A DNA stretch of 38,400 nt from Methanobrevibacter sp. (GTDB lineage: Archaea; Methanobacteriota; Methanobacteria; Methanobacteriales; Methanobacteriaceae). The DNA lies in contig JAGCLR010000171.1 in assembly GCA_017646885.1 (NCBI GenBank), positions 1 through 38,400 of the forward strand, written 5' to 3'. The notes under the pieces were generated by a model. The model did not search any database and was not told the DNA's origin. It saw nothing but the letters and a program-made list of their open reading frames with translations. The position numbers and the translations under genes were made by a program. Below are positions 7,224 through 16,191 of the stretch, piece after piece. Each line of letters opens with the position of its first letter. The stretch's first letter is position 1.

Positions 7224-7253
7224 ATTGGTGGGGGCATTAATGTCCCCACCAAT
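7224..7253 (+). terminator. Strong hairpin after repetitive fibre gene
   Basis: Stem ATTGGTGGGG / CCCCACCAAT with an inner AT-rich loop, 31 nt after the stop at 7192. It lacks the downstream T-run of the other terminators (ATAAAATAAC follows). It may be an mRNA-stability or attenuation element rather than a full terminator. Confidence 0.55.
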
Positions 7254-7306
7254 ATAAAATAACAATATGTTCAATTATACTGGATATATAAAACAATTAT
7301 AGGAAA

Positions 7307-8803
7307 ATGTCTAAAATAGTTAATATTAACGCTCTATCAAGATATAATGAAAATATACAGCGGGTTATAGACGAAAAAGTTCAGAGACTTATTACAAATA
7401 CTGAACTTAAATTTTTTTGTATTGAACCCGTTACAGTTTCAATAAATGGAGATAATAAGACATATAATGCAAATACACTTGTGGATGTGTTCCTCAAATC
7501 CAGTGATGAGTTTGAAGTAATACCTACAAGCAATAAGAGTATTTCAACATTATATGCTTGGCCTGGTGCGTTGGGAATATATTATGAGTGGCTTGAAGGT
7601 GTCAATCTCTTTGATGGAGTATTGTTTAATATGAACAATGAGGATCTTTACACTAAATGGTCACAAGGTAATCAGGAAAAATATCATGTTCAGTTTGCTC
7701 AATATAAGAACTGTATTTTTTGGAGTGATTTAGCATATGTATCTGATGTAAATAAACGTACGAACTATACAATGTATTATAGTTCTGAACTTCCATTATG
7801 TTACTCAACAATACCCGACAATACTTTCAAGTCATTCTTTTTGGCATATAATGTAACTTGTGATCCTAACTGGTCTAATCCTGTATATAAAGAGTCATTT
7901 GCAAAAGCAACTTGGGCAACACAGGTATTTTCTTATTATGGAATGCACTCTATTGGAATGTTTGACCTTGATACTGATGTATTCAATATTGTGCTCCCAA
8001 AAGATTGTCGTGGATTGATGTATTATGCTCCTAATATTTTGAATGCTGGTGTGTTCGATGCAATCAACACTACAAACTTTGGTGCCAAATCAGGTTCTTG
8101 GAGAGATGCATTTGGTTGTTGCTATCAATTGACTAACTTATATATCAAGAACTTAAAAGTTAATCTGAATATATCTTGGTCGCCAGTCAATCAACAATCA
8201 ATGGCGTTCATTTTAGAGAATGCCGCAAATACTAATGCAATTACAATTTGGTTATCTCCTCATACTTATTATGGATTGACTGATGCAAATAAAGCATTAG
8301 CAACTGAAAAGAATATTACATTATCTCTGATAGATACAAACACATCGGAGGATAATAGATTACATATGCTTCAAATAAATGGCGATGGCAATTCTTTCCT
8401 CGCTAATGATGGAAGTTATAAGACATTAGAAAATAAGCAGGATTTATTGGTTAGTGGTACTAATATTAAAAAAATCAATAATCAAGATATAATAGGTTCT
8501 GGCAATATAGATATAATTAATGGTGTTGTTATTGAAAACCACACATCGGATGAAGTTGTTTTTGAATTGACACCTAATGTGTTTCATGTTTGGAGTGAAG
8601 TTCCATCATTGACTTTAACATTGATGGAAGGAAATAGTAATATGTGTAATGAGTATATGTTTCAATTTACTTCTGGTCAAACGCCAACTACACTAACATT
8701 ACCAGATACAATAATATGGTTTGATGGTGTTCCAGAAATAGAGCCAAATATGATATATCAATGTTCAATTTTGAATAATATTGGTATTATTTGCGGTGTG
8801 TAA
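7307..8803 (+). CDS. Tail-fibre / adhesin protein
   Basis: A 498-residue protein. An N-terminal docking-like element (IVNINALSRYNENIQ) is followed by a large unrecognised globular region, rich in aromatic residues (about residues 35-345), that is likely the exposed adhesin. A classic fibre segment comes next (KQDLLVSGTNIKKINNQD ... IIGSGNIDI, about 380-405), then a C-terminal beta-rich domain. The KQDxLVSGTNIKxIN motif is very common in Bacteroidota phage fibre proteins. It lacks the C-terminal IDGLF peptide. It follows the hairpin at 7224 and precedes the lectin-like gene by 20 nt, suggesting co-transcription. Confidence 0.82.
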   Translation: MSKIVNINALSRYNENIQRVIDEKVQRLITNTELKFFCIEPVTVSINGDNKTYNANTLVDVFLKSSDEFEVIPTSNKSISTLYAWPGALGIYYEWLEGVNLFDGVLFNMNNEDLYTKWSQGNQEKYHVQFAQYKNCIFWSDLAYVSDVNKRTNYTMYYSSELPLCYSTIPDNTFKSFFLAYNVTCDPNWSNPVYKESFAKATWATQVFSYYGMHSIGMFDLDTDVFNIVLPKDCRGLMYYAPNILNAGVFDAINTTNFGAKSGSWRDAFGCCYQLTNLYIKNLKVNLNISWSPVNQQSMAFILENAANTNAITIWLSPHTYYGLTDANKALATEKNITLSLIDTNTSEDNRLHMLQINGDGNSFLANDGSYKTLENKQDLLVSGTNIKKINNQDIIGSGNIDIINGVVIENHTSDEVVFELTPNVFHVWSEVPSLTLTLMEGNSNMCNEYMFQFTSGQTPTTLTLPDTIIWFDGVPEIEPNMIYQCSILNNIGIICGV

Positions 8804-8823
8804 AAAAAATATAAGTTGCTAAT

Positions 8824-10068
8824 ATGAGTTCATATAGAAATAGGCTATTAAAAACATTGGTGAGTAGATACAAGATTGTATCTATAGAAGATTCTACCGC
8901 TGGTGACTGTTGTTTATATGATAAAATAAATGACCAAATAATTATAGTCAATGGGAGATTTAGAAAGAAAGATTTCCCATCGGATATTTATACGCCTGTT
9001 GGATTAGTTATTATACCTGGTAATCATGCGATTTATGGTGACAATACTTGTGTCATTATGAGTTTAACTGAAATGTCGTGCACCACACCACAAACAGGAT
9101 CATTGCTATCAGAAACAATGTGCTTCAGTCCACAGACAGATTTGTCTATACCAAATTATAATGTTGTCATCATTAAAGATAGTGATACATTAAAGACTAA
9201 TGGATTTGGTTATCTGTCAAAAAATGGCGAATATGCTGCTACGACATTAAAGATACCAGATCCATATAATTTAGATATGAGTAGAAATCCAGATTATTAT
9301 AATACTACTGTGTCTAAATTTAATGCAATGTCAGATTTTGATGGTAGAGAAAATAACAATATTGTACTTGGTATTAGAGGTGTAAAAAATTATTCAACAT
9401 GGAAACCAACATACAATACAGGATCACATTATCCAGCAACTTCATGTTGTGACATGTTTTACACAGAAGGAACTGCACAAGGAGAATGGTATTTACCAAC
9501 TGCTGGTGAGTGGGGATATATTACAAGTAAGTGGAATAAGTTTCAAAAATCTATAAAAATGCTTAATAAAAATTATGGTAATATAGCCGCACCGTTAATA
9601 GATAATGCGTCATATTGGACTTGTACGGAGCATAATGCTAAAAACAATAGATATGTACATACTAATAATGGAATGGGACACACGACCAAAACAACTGCAA
9701 TGCATATTAGAGCAGTTACAATATTAAAGGATGAACATATAGAGTTTCCATTATACTTATATACTGAATCTTTAGGTGGTGATTTTTACCGAAGGGATGC
9801 CGACGATACTTCATTGGAATTAATATTTTGGTATAATAAAAATTGTATAGATAATCCAAATGGTGGAACATATATACCATCGGATGTGTTATCTGGAAAA
9901 ATATTCATTGATGATTATGAAGTAACATCATTGTCACTGCAGCCGTCAATAAGTAATGAATTTTTGTTGTTTGAAACAAATTATGATTATGGATTGGGAG
10001 AGCCTATGAAAGTAATACAGTACCATCAAACAACATCTGTTGAGAAGGGAACAATAGATATAATGTAA
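8824..10068 (+). CDS. Receptor-binding-type protein with C-type-lectin-like domain
   Basis: A 414-residue protein. Residues about 110-300 carry hallmarks of the C-type-lectin/FGE-like fold seen in phage and bacterial adhesins: GEWYLPTAGEWGYI (220-233), SYWTCTEHNA (263-272) and a closing HIRAV strand (294-298). A further C-terminal domain of about 115 residues of unknown fold follows. The position inside the fibre operon supports a host-recognition role. The segment at residues 264-298 is rich in Asn/Thr codons, as in diversity-generating-retroelement target domains, but no reverse transcriptase or template repeat is seen here. There is no N-terminal docking element, so it may attach through a neighbouring protein. 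Confidence 0.72.
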   Translation: MSSYRNRLLKTLVSRYKIVSIEDSTAGDCCLYDKINDQIIIVNGRFRKKDFPSDIYTPVGLVIIPGNHAIYGDNTCVIMSLTEMSCTTPQTGSLLSETMCFSPQTDLSIPNYNVVIIKDSDTLKTNGFGYLSKNGEYAATTLKIPDPYNLDMSRNPDYYNTTVSKFNAMSDFDGRENNNIVLGIRGVKNYSTWKPTYNTGSHYPATSCCDMFYTEGTAQGEWYLPTAGEWGYITSKWNKFQKSIKMLNKNYGNIAAPLIDNASYWTCTEHNAKNNRYVHTNNGMGHTTKTTAMHIRAVTILKDEHIEFPLYLYTESLGGDFYRRDADDTSLELIFWYNKNCIDNPNGGTYIPSDVLSGKIFIDDYEVTSLSLQPSISNEFLLFETNYDYGLGEPMKVIQYHQTTSVEKGTIDIM

Positions 10069-10093
10069 AAAGGATGGATAGAAATAAAAAATG

Positions 10094-10123
10094 AAATGAC
10101 CAATTTTTAATTGGTCATTTTTT
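10094..10123 (+). terminator. Intrinsic terminator
   Basis: Stem AAATGACCAA / TTGGTCATTT followed by TTT. It lies 26 nt after the stop of the lectin-like gene and before the next late-type promoter. Confidence 0.85.
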
Positions 10124-10144
10124 AGTGTAATATGCATTATTTAA

Positions 10145-10152
10145 CATAAATA
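10145..10152 (+). promoter_or_regulatory. Late-type promoter octamer CATAAATA
   Basis: CATAAATA, 58 nt upstream of the ATG at 10211 (43 nt from the alternative ATG at 10196). It follows a terminator and so starts a new transcription unit. Confidence 0.68.
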
Positions 10153-10210
10153 CTTTGATAAGTAATGAATAATAAAATAAGAATATTCATAAAAAATGTT
10201 TAGTACAAAT

Positions 10211-10537
10211 ATGGCAAATGAAAATAAAATTGTAACTTTCAAAAATTTGGAGCATTATCATAATAAATTATCTCAATTGCTTGATAATTATGCTAATTTA
10301 GAAGATATCCCTTCAATTGAGTATTGTACTAATGATGATATATATCGTTTATTTAATGGCAATGTAGATGTGCCAGAACAGCCTTCTGTAATAGTTGGTT
10401 CAATAACCGATGACAATTCAATTGTAATAGATGAGACACAGTTGGAAAATGGTACTTATTCGCTAAGGTATATTGATTCTAATGATAATATTATAGATAA
10501 CTTTAACGAAATCACATCATTTGAAATAAATAAGTAA
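10211..10537 (+). CDS. Fibre N-terminal adaptor protein, partner of a phosphoesterase
   Basis: A 108-residue protein read from MANENKIVTF. An ATG at 10196 would add five residues, but MANxxKIVT matches the start of the 12073 protein. The N-terminal docking-like element is NKIVTFKNLEHYHNKLSQ. The C-terminal half (ENGTYSLRYIDSNDNI) aligns with residues about 105-150 of the 1335-residue protein (ANGTYTLKFEDANGVL). There, the same module is fused directly to a metallophosphoesterase. The gene ends 5 nt before the next ATG. It therefore looks like the attachment half of a two-gene version of that fused protein. Confidence 0.8.
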   Translation: MANENKIVTFKNLEHYHNKLSQLLDNYANLEDIPSIEYCTNDDIYRLFNGNVDVPEQPSVIVGSITDDNSIVIDETQLENGTYSLRYIDSNDNIIDNFNEITSFEINK

Positions 10538-10542
10538 TAATT

Positions 10543-12060
10543 ATGAGCACAACAATATATGAATCATTCATTAATTCCAATGTCGCCCCATATTCGGCTG
10601 CGGCTATTGGAATATTCAATTCGAATGGAGAATTAATTAATAAGATAAAAATAGATGGATTTAAACCATCATACACAGATAGATTATTTAGATTTGGTAT
10701 TTTATCGGATGTGCATAATAATAATGCAGATTCTCAATCAAATGAGGATATAGCGGACTTGGCAAATGCATTATCAGTATTGAATAGTATTGAATCTGTC
10801 AATATGACTTGTATTTGCGGTGATATTACGCAAGGTGGTAGACCTGCTCAATTTGCGGTATATAGAGATACTGTATCTACTAACTCTCCAAATACTCCTG
10901 TTTATACAACAACAGGAAATCACGATTGTCCATCATCTGGAGGTTTGTTGGACACAGATTGGGAACCATATACAGGTAATGCTAAAACATTTGAAATAAT
11001 TAAACAAATAGGGGGTAAGAGTGTTCCTTTCTTATTTCTTGGTATGAACTTATATAGTTTAGGTGATACTGGTACGCCTTATTTGGATAGTGATTTAGAT
11101 TGGCTTGAAGAAAAACTTGAAGAGTATCGCAATGAAAGGGTATTTGTAATAACACATCTATTTTTCCCAACAAAGGCGGGTAATTTTAAGCAGATATATC
11201 CAAGTACCAATTGGTTGGGTGGATCACAACTTGAAAGACTTCAAGCAATGAATGAGAGATACCTAAATGCCATTTGGTTTAGTGGACATTCGCACTGGAA
11301 ATGGTATTTGCAAAAATATGAAGATAAGGCAAATGTATATCGATCATATGATGATAATGGTAATCCAACTTGTGGTTGGACAGTTCATATACCATCATGT
11401 GCATCACCAATAGATTCTAATGGTGTAAGTTCAAGAGTATCAAAACCTTTGGAGTCGGAAGGTGGTATTGTAGATGTATATAATGATTATATAGTTTTAA
11501 GAGGAATTGTGTTTAAAAAAGAAGGCGATTCTGAATATACTAATAAATATGAGCCTATTGCACAATATAAATTGGATACAACATTAATAACAATACCAGC
11601 ATTAGTGCCAGAAGAACCAGAAACGCCTGTTGAACCAGATAACTCTTCGGAGGGATATGTTAGAGCGGAACATTTTGATTTAAATACCGCTAAGGCAAAT
11701 GGTGATTTGGCATTAATTGAAAATCTTCCAGATGATTATGTACAAATAACATTTACTCAAAATAATCAAAGTTATTGGGTTCGTTCTGAATCGTGGAGCA
11801 CAAGTGCAACTTCATGTTTGATTAGAGTTGAAGATTTAATTGTGGAAGATGGAAATGGTAATGTTATAACAAAACCAGATTATGTCGGATTCTATAATAG
11901 AAATTTTTCACAAAAAGTGGATCAATATAGAATTGTCGACAATGAAGAGGTCATAATCACAGAATCGGGTTCTAATCAGAGAGCACAGTTTGGTTCATCA
12001 TCTTCATATACTTATGGCACATGTGTTATAAAGATGAAAATAAAACTTAAATACTCATAA
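10543..12060 (+). CDS. Calcineurin-like metallophosphoesterase, tail-associated
   Basis: A 505-residue protein. After a 45-residue beta-rich lead (SFINSNVAPYSAAAIGIF) comes a complete metallophosphoesterase core: GILSDVH (D56, H58), CGDIT (G93-D94), GNHDC (N126, H127), ITHLF (H205) and GHSHWKW (H249, H251). These supply the two-metal site of the calcineurin-like family. A Pro/Glu linker (about 350-365) leads into a C-terminal beta-sandwich-like domain (about 370-505), possibly carbohydrate-binding. The substrate is unknown; surface phospho-glycans or teichoic-like phosphodiesters are guesses. It is paralogous to the 12073 product and lies downstream of the adaptor gene that supplies the matching N-terminus. 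No signal peptide is seen, as expected for a virion protein. Confidence 0.88.
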   Translation: MSTTIYESFINSNVAPYSAAAIGIFNSNGELINKIKIDGFKPSYTDRLFRFGILSDVHNNNADSQSNEDIADLANALSVLNSIESVNMTCICGDITQGGRPAQFAVYRDTVSTNSPNTPVYTTTGNHDCPSSGGLLDTDWEPYTGNAKTFEIIKQIGGKSVPFLFLGMNLYSLGDTGTPYLDSDLDWLEEKLEEYRNERVFVITHLFFPTKAGNFKQIYPSTNWLGGSQLERLQAMNERYLNAIWFSGHSHWKWYLQKYEDKANVYRSYDDNGNPTCGWTVHIPSCASPIDSNGVSSRVSKPLESEGGIVDVYNDYIVLRGIVFKKEGDSEYTNKYEPIAQYKLDTTLITIPALVPEEPETPVEPDNSSEGYVRAEHFDLNTAKANGDLALIENLPDDYVQITFTQNNQSYWVRSESWSTSATSCLIRVEDLIVEDGNGNVITKPDYVGFYNRNFSQKVDQYRIVDNEEVIITESGSNQRAQFGSSSSYTYGTCVIKMKIKLKYS

Positions 12061-12072
12061 AAAAATATATAT

Positions 12073-15000
12073 ATGGCAAATAAAATCGTAACATTAGAAA
12101 ATTTGGAAAGATATCATAATGAGATATCTCAAATTATTGATAGCAAACAGGATGCTATTTCGGATTTAAATGAATATGCTAAAAAGTCTGATATCCCACA
12201 AGTTGATGGTTTGGCATCGGAGGAGTATGTTAATACCAAATTTGATGAGGTTTTTCAAAATGTCAGTAACGGAAAGTATTTAATCGCTAGCGCCCTTACT
12301 GACAAAGGCGTGTACGCTAGTGATGATGATACATTCCAAGAGTTATCGGATAAGATTAATCAGATAATAGTTGCTGCACCTGGAACAAATCTCGTTGGAT
12401 ATGTAGATGATGAAAATGATATTTACATATCTTTGAGTGGTATTGCAAATGGAACATATACTTTAAAATTTGAAGATGCTAATGGTGTATTGAGTGGCTT
12501 TGATACTATTGGTGAGGTTGTGATTGATGATAGTTCTGATAGTTTTAGAGCACTTCTTGATTGTAATGTCGCTCCACAACAAGCGAGCAAAATAGGTCTT
12601 TATGACAGCAATGGCAATTCTGTTGGTACAATTCCTTTGTATAATTATAAGAAAAGACCGAGTGGAAAATTATATAGTTTTGGTATAATCAGCGATTTAC
12701 ACATTCAGAGTGAAGATACTTATGATGGTCATAATGACTTGCATAGAGCATTTAATTTCTTCACCGAACAGGGAATCGATATGACTTGTTGCTGTGGAGA
12801 CATTGCAGATACTAATTCTTTGCAAGAGTATGTTAATTTCAAAGCAATTAAAGACCAATATCCAAATATAGATTTCTATGCATGTCCAGGTAATCACGAT
12901 TGCTCTGGTATAAATGGATACAATAAAACATATTGGAATACTTATATTGGTTGTGAACAGACTTTTGAAATCAATCGCAATGGAGACCATTTCTTGTTTA
13001 TTGGAATGAACGCTTGGGATTTCAAAAATGGTTATACCGATAAGGATTTAGATTGGTTGGAAACCAAATTGAATGAGTATAGAAATGAAAGATGTTTTGT
13101 GTTTATTCATTGTCCAATTCCACAGTATGTAGGAAATTATAAAGAAATGTATGAACCAAATAACTGGTTGACAGGTAGTAATCTTTATAGAGTTACAGAA
13201 ATGGTAAATCATTATGTAAACTCTGTTTGGTTCAGTGGACACTCACATTGGAAGTGGCATTTGCAGAAATGGGAGGAGAACGCCAACATATATAGAAATA
13301 ATTCAGCATGGAATGTTCATATTCCTTCTTGTGCAATTCCTGGTGATGCTATCGATGATGTTGAAATTGGTAGAATTATTGAAGGTAATGAAGGTGGAAT
13401 AATAGATGTTTATGAAAATTATATCGAAATCAGAGGTATAGATTTAAAAACAGGAAATTATATACCAGTTGCACAATATAGATTGGACACGACTATTCAA
13501 CCTGTAATTGATAAAGATGTTACTGCGACAATTAAGATGACTTATTCACATTCTACAGCAAGTAATGAAATTGGAGTTATTGAATTTGGACAGTCTTATA
13601 CAAATACATTTACAGTTGATGAGGGATATATTATTGAATCCATTACTGTAAAAATGGAAGATAAAGATATATCTGGTGAAGTAGTATCGAATAACACAAT
13701 CAATATTCCAAATGTAACAGGAGATATTGAAATTATAGTAACAGTTAAACAACTTGAATACTTGTTTGCTGGTCAGTTGAAAGCAAGCGACTTTGCATTG
13801 TACTCAACAGATAATGGTCAGACTGTTACACAAGACGGTAATGATATCGTGTTTAATTTCCCAACAACAACATCTGCTAAATTTACATGGGTTGCGGGTA
13901 ATGCTGTCGGCAATAAGTATTCTCAATCTACACATATTGCTGTATTACATTATGATGGTATTGAGTATAGTCAGGAGTTATCTGATGTTGCTAAATGTTA
14001 TGTCGGATTTATTGATTTGTCGGGTGATTATTATACTACAAATGAAGAAGTTCCTTTGTCTTGGAGCAATCACACGGATCCAACGAAGGGTGTTCAATTC
14101 AATATGTCAAGTAGATTTGCGGCAAATGGTGGTTCAGCACCATTGACTATTAGATTGGTAAATCCTCATATTAGATTGAGAACACCAAAGAAGTATCGCA
14201 TTACTCAATCATTAGACCACTGTAGTTCAAGTTATATATCTACAACTATTAGTGAGATGATAACTAAACAAAAGATTACATTTACTCCAGATACAGGATA
14301 TGTAATGGAAAGTTTCAAGGTAACAATGAATGGTGTTGAATTGCCATATTCTTATGTTGATGGAAACTCAATTGTTATTAACACCATTTCGGGAAATATT
14401 AATATTGAGGCTACTGCTGTTGAGGTTGTTGAATTTGACGGTGTTAATATGATACCATTGTCAGTAGATCATGACGGTTCGATATTCAACGAAGTTGGTT
14501 ATATGACTAATAAACGAGTTGACTATTCAAGTGGTGAAGTAATTGATGCTGTCGCAACTGTACCTAATTCATCTGTAACAGGTTTCATACCATTTGCGCC
14601 AGGTGATGTATTGTACTTCTACAGAGTTCCTTGGAATATCTCAAAGGATGTTGGCGAAATCAATATCTTGTTATATGAGGAAGATAAAGTTACCAAAGTT
14701 AATAATGTTAACCCATCAGACTTCATTAGTCGTTTAGGCGGTTCTTGTCCAGGTATCGCATCGGATCCAAAATCATGTTTCATTTACTTTGCAGATGAAA
14801 AATCTCAAATGGTAGCGATAGCATTTAATCCAAACTCAACAAGTTCAATGGTAGCGAAAACTAAATGGATTAGAATTACCACAACAGAATTGCTTGATGA
14901 GTATAGTATAATTAGTAAGAACCAACCTATCACTAATATTACACATTACAATGTGAGAGTTGCGGGTGAAAATTGTTCTTTCACAAATGGTACAAGCACA

Positions 15001-16080
15001 ATTACTCAATTCAATCCATTTACAACTAAAGTCGTACCAAATGAAAATTGCGTATTAGTTGGTATTAATGTTATAATGAACGGTCAGGATGTAACTACTT
15101 GGTATGTAAAAGATAATACTGTAAATATCCCTTATGTGTACGGAGATGTTGTTATTACAGCAAATGTAAATAAGGTTGCAACAGAAGATGTAGAGGATAT
15201 AGATATTACATATAGCAAAAATACAAGATTGTCTCAATCAAGTGGTAATCAAACAGCATATGATGGCGCTGTCGCTACAAACAGAATAGATATATCAAGA
15301 GTTCCAAAACCTTGTTATCTCGATATGACAGGAGTTGCTTGGGCAGCAAATTCGGCAGCAGTTCATAACCGTATTGTATACTCAATGGATTTGATGTGTG
15401 GATTGAGGTCTAATGGCTACACAGGAACTAATGGATCTACAAACGCGGATTATAATGATGCTCTTAACATTTCTAACATTGAGCGCAAGAACGATACAAA
15501 TACCGATATTACTATTACTATAACAGATCCAGGTATTTCTACAATAGCATTTAGTGGATATACTGGAACAGATGCTGCGGGAGATGGATTTACAGGACAG
15601 GGTAATATGGATGATGCCAATATTCATATTTGGTATAAACCTGAAGAATCGGTATCATATGATTTCAGTGGAAACTTGCTCGAAGGCATACCTGTGGAAT
15701 ACAACAAGAGATGGAGTGCTTCTTCTGGAACATGTATAGATTCTAACGGTATTCTTGTTCTTAAAGTTCCTATGTCAGTTGCTTTAGGAAAGCAGTTTAA
15801 GTTGACAGGATTTAGTTCGTCTATGACAAGTGTTGATAGCCAACCTTCGACATTCTATGTTCAACCAGATGAAACTTCTGCTGGTGCAAGTATATTGGCG
15901 ATGAAACCTTTATGGAGTAATTCTAATTGCGTTGCTAACGGTGATGGAACTTACACAGTTACAGTGCCTAATACCGATGTGACGACAGCACATCAAATAT
16001 TATTCATCACTTTAGCAGTTGATAATACAAAGGCTATAAGTGCTGCGGATGTTGCTAATTGCAAAGTTGAAATTTTATAA
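12073..16080 (+). CDS. Giant tail fibre/spike with fused metallophosphoesterase
   Basis: A 1335-residue protein. Residues 1-20 are the docking-like element NKIVTLENLERYHNEISQ. Residues 70-97 carry an ALTDKGVYASDDDTFQELS motif related to one in the 17453 product. Residues 105-190 match the adaptor from 10211. A full metallophosphoesterase follows at about 200-475: IISDLH (D208, H210), CGDIA (D243), GNHDC (N274, H275), FIHCP (H346) and GHSHWKW (H390, H392). Then come three beta-rich repeats of about 80 residues, each ending in a (V/I)xGx(I/V)xIxxxV pattern (about 495-575, 705-790 and 955-1040), alternating with presumed beta-sandwich modules to the C-terminus. An enzymatic tail fibre is the best reading. 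It follows the 10543 gene by 12 nt. Confidence 0.88.
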   Translation: MANKIVTLENLERYHNEISQIIDSKQDAISDLNEYAKKSDIPQVDGLASEEYVNTKFDEVFQNVSNGKYLIASALTDKGVYASDDDTFQELSDKINQIIVAAPGTNLVGYVDDENDIYISLSGIANGTYTLKFEDANGVLSGFDTIGEVVIDDSSDSFRALLDCNVAPQQASKIGLYDSNGNSVGTIPLYNYKKRPSGKLYSFGIISDLHIQSEDTYDGHNDLHRAFNFFTEQGIDMTCCCGDIADTNSLQEYVNFKAIKDQYPNIDFYACPGNHDCSGINGYNKTYWNTYIGCEQTFEINRNGDHFLFIGMNAWDFKNGYTDKDLDWLETKLNEYRNERCFVFIHCPIPQYVGNYKEMYEPNNWLTGSNLYRVTEMVNHYVNSVWFSGHSHWKWHLQKWEENANIYRNNSAWNVHIPSCAIPGDAIDDVEIGRIIEGNEGGIIDVYENYIEIRGIDLKTGNYIPVAQYRLDTTIQPVIDKDVTATIKMTYSHSTASNEIGVIEFGQSYTNTFTVDEGYIIESITVKMEDKDISGEVVSNNTINIPNVTGDIEIIVTVKQLEYLFAGQLKASDFALYSTDNGQTVTQDGNDIVFNFPTTTSAKFTWVAGNAVGNKYSQSTHIAVLHYDGIEYSQELSDVAKCYVGFIDLSGDYYTTNEEVPLSWSNHTDPTKGVQFNMSSRFAANGGSAPLTIRLVNPHIRLRTPKKYRITQSLDHCSSSYISTTISEMITKQKITFTPDTGYVMESFKVTMNGVELPYSYVDGNSIVINTISGNINIEATAVEVVEFDGVNMIPLSVDHDGSIFNEVGYMTNKRVDYSSGEVIDAVATVPNSSVTGFIPFAPGDVLYFYRVPWNISKDVGEINILLYEEDKVTKVNNVNPSDFISRLGGSCPGIASDPKSCFIYFADEKSQMVAIAFNPNSTSSMVAKTKWIRITTTELLDEYSIISKNQPITNITHYNVRVAGENCSFTNGTSTITQFNPFTTKVVPNENCVLVGINVIMNGQDVTTWYVKDNTVNIPYVYGDVVITANVNKVATEDVEDIDITYSKNTRLSQSSGNQTAYDGAVATNRIDISRVPKPCYLDMTGVAWAANSAAVHNRIVYSMDLMCGLRSNGYTGTNGSTNADYNDALNISNIERKNDTNTDITITITDPGISTIAFSGYTGTDAAGDGFTGQGNMDDANIHIWYKPEESVSYDFSGNLLEGIPVEYNKRWSASSGTCIDSNGILVLKVPMSVALGKQFKLTGFSSSMTSVDSQPSTFYVQPDETSAGASILAMKPLWSNSNCVANGDGTYTVTVPNTDVTTAHQILFITLAVDNTKAISAADVANCKVEIL

Positions 16081-16097
16081 AAAAATAATAATTATTT

Positions 16098-16133
16098 TAA
16101 TTAGGGGACTAAATTTTAGTCCCTTAATTTTTT
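16098..16133 (+). terminator. Intrinsic terminator
   Basis: Stem GGGACTAAA / TTTAGTCCC with flanking TTAG/TTAA pairs, followed by a T-run. It lies 18 nt after the giant fibre gene. Confidence 0.88.
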
Positions 16134-16153
16134 ATAATGAAATTACTTTTTAC

Positions 16154-16161
16154 ATAAATAT
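16154..16161 (+). promoter_or_regulatory. Late-type promoter octamer CATAAATA
   Basis: CATAAATA followed by TATAAGAATATA, 30 nt before the ATG at 16192 and directly after a terminator. Confidence 0.75.
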
Positions 16162-16191
16162 ATAAGAATATAATATAAAACAAATACAAGA

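Noticed and set aside
10535..10545. Frameshift or nonsense break between the 10211 and 10543 genes
   Set aside because: The first gene ends in TAA and is followed by a new ATG, with both flanking proteins well formed; a natural split of a fused architecture fits better than a pseudogene. Re-sequencing could settle it.
12056..12063. CATAAAAA near-matches to the late octamer (also 10188 and 19237)
   Set aside because: Two arise from a TCA-TAA sense/stop junction followed by A-runs; one base differs and spacing is poor.
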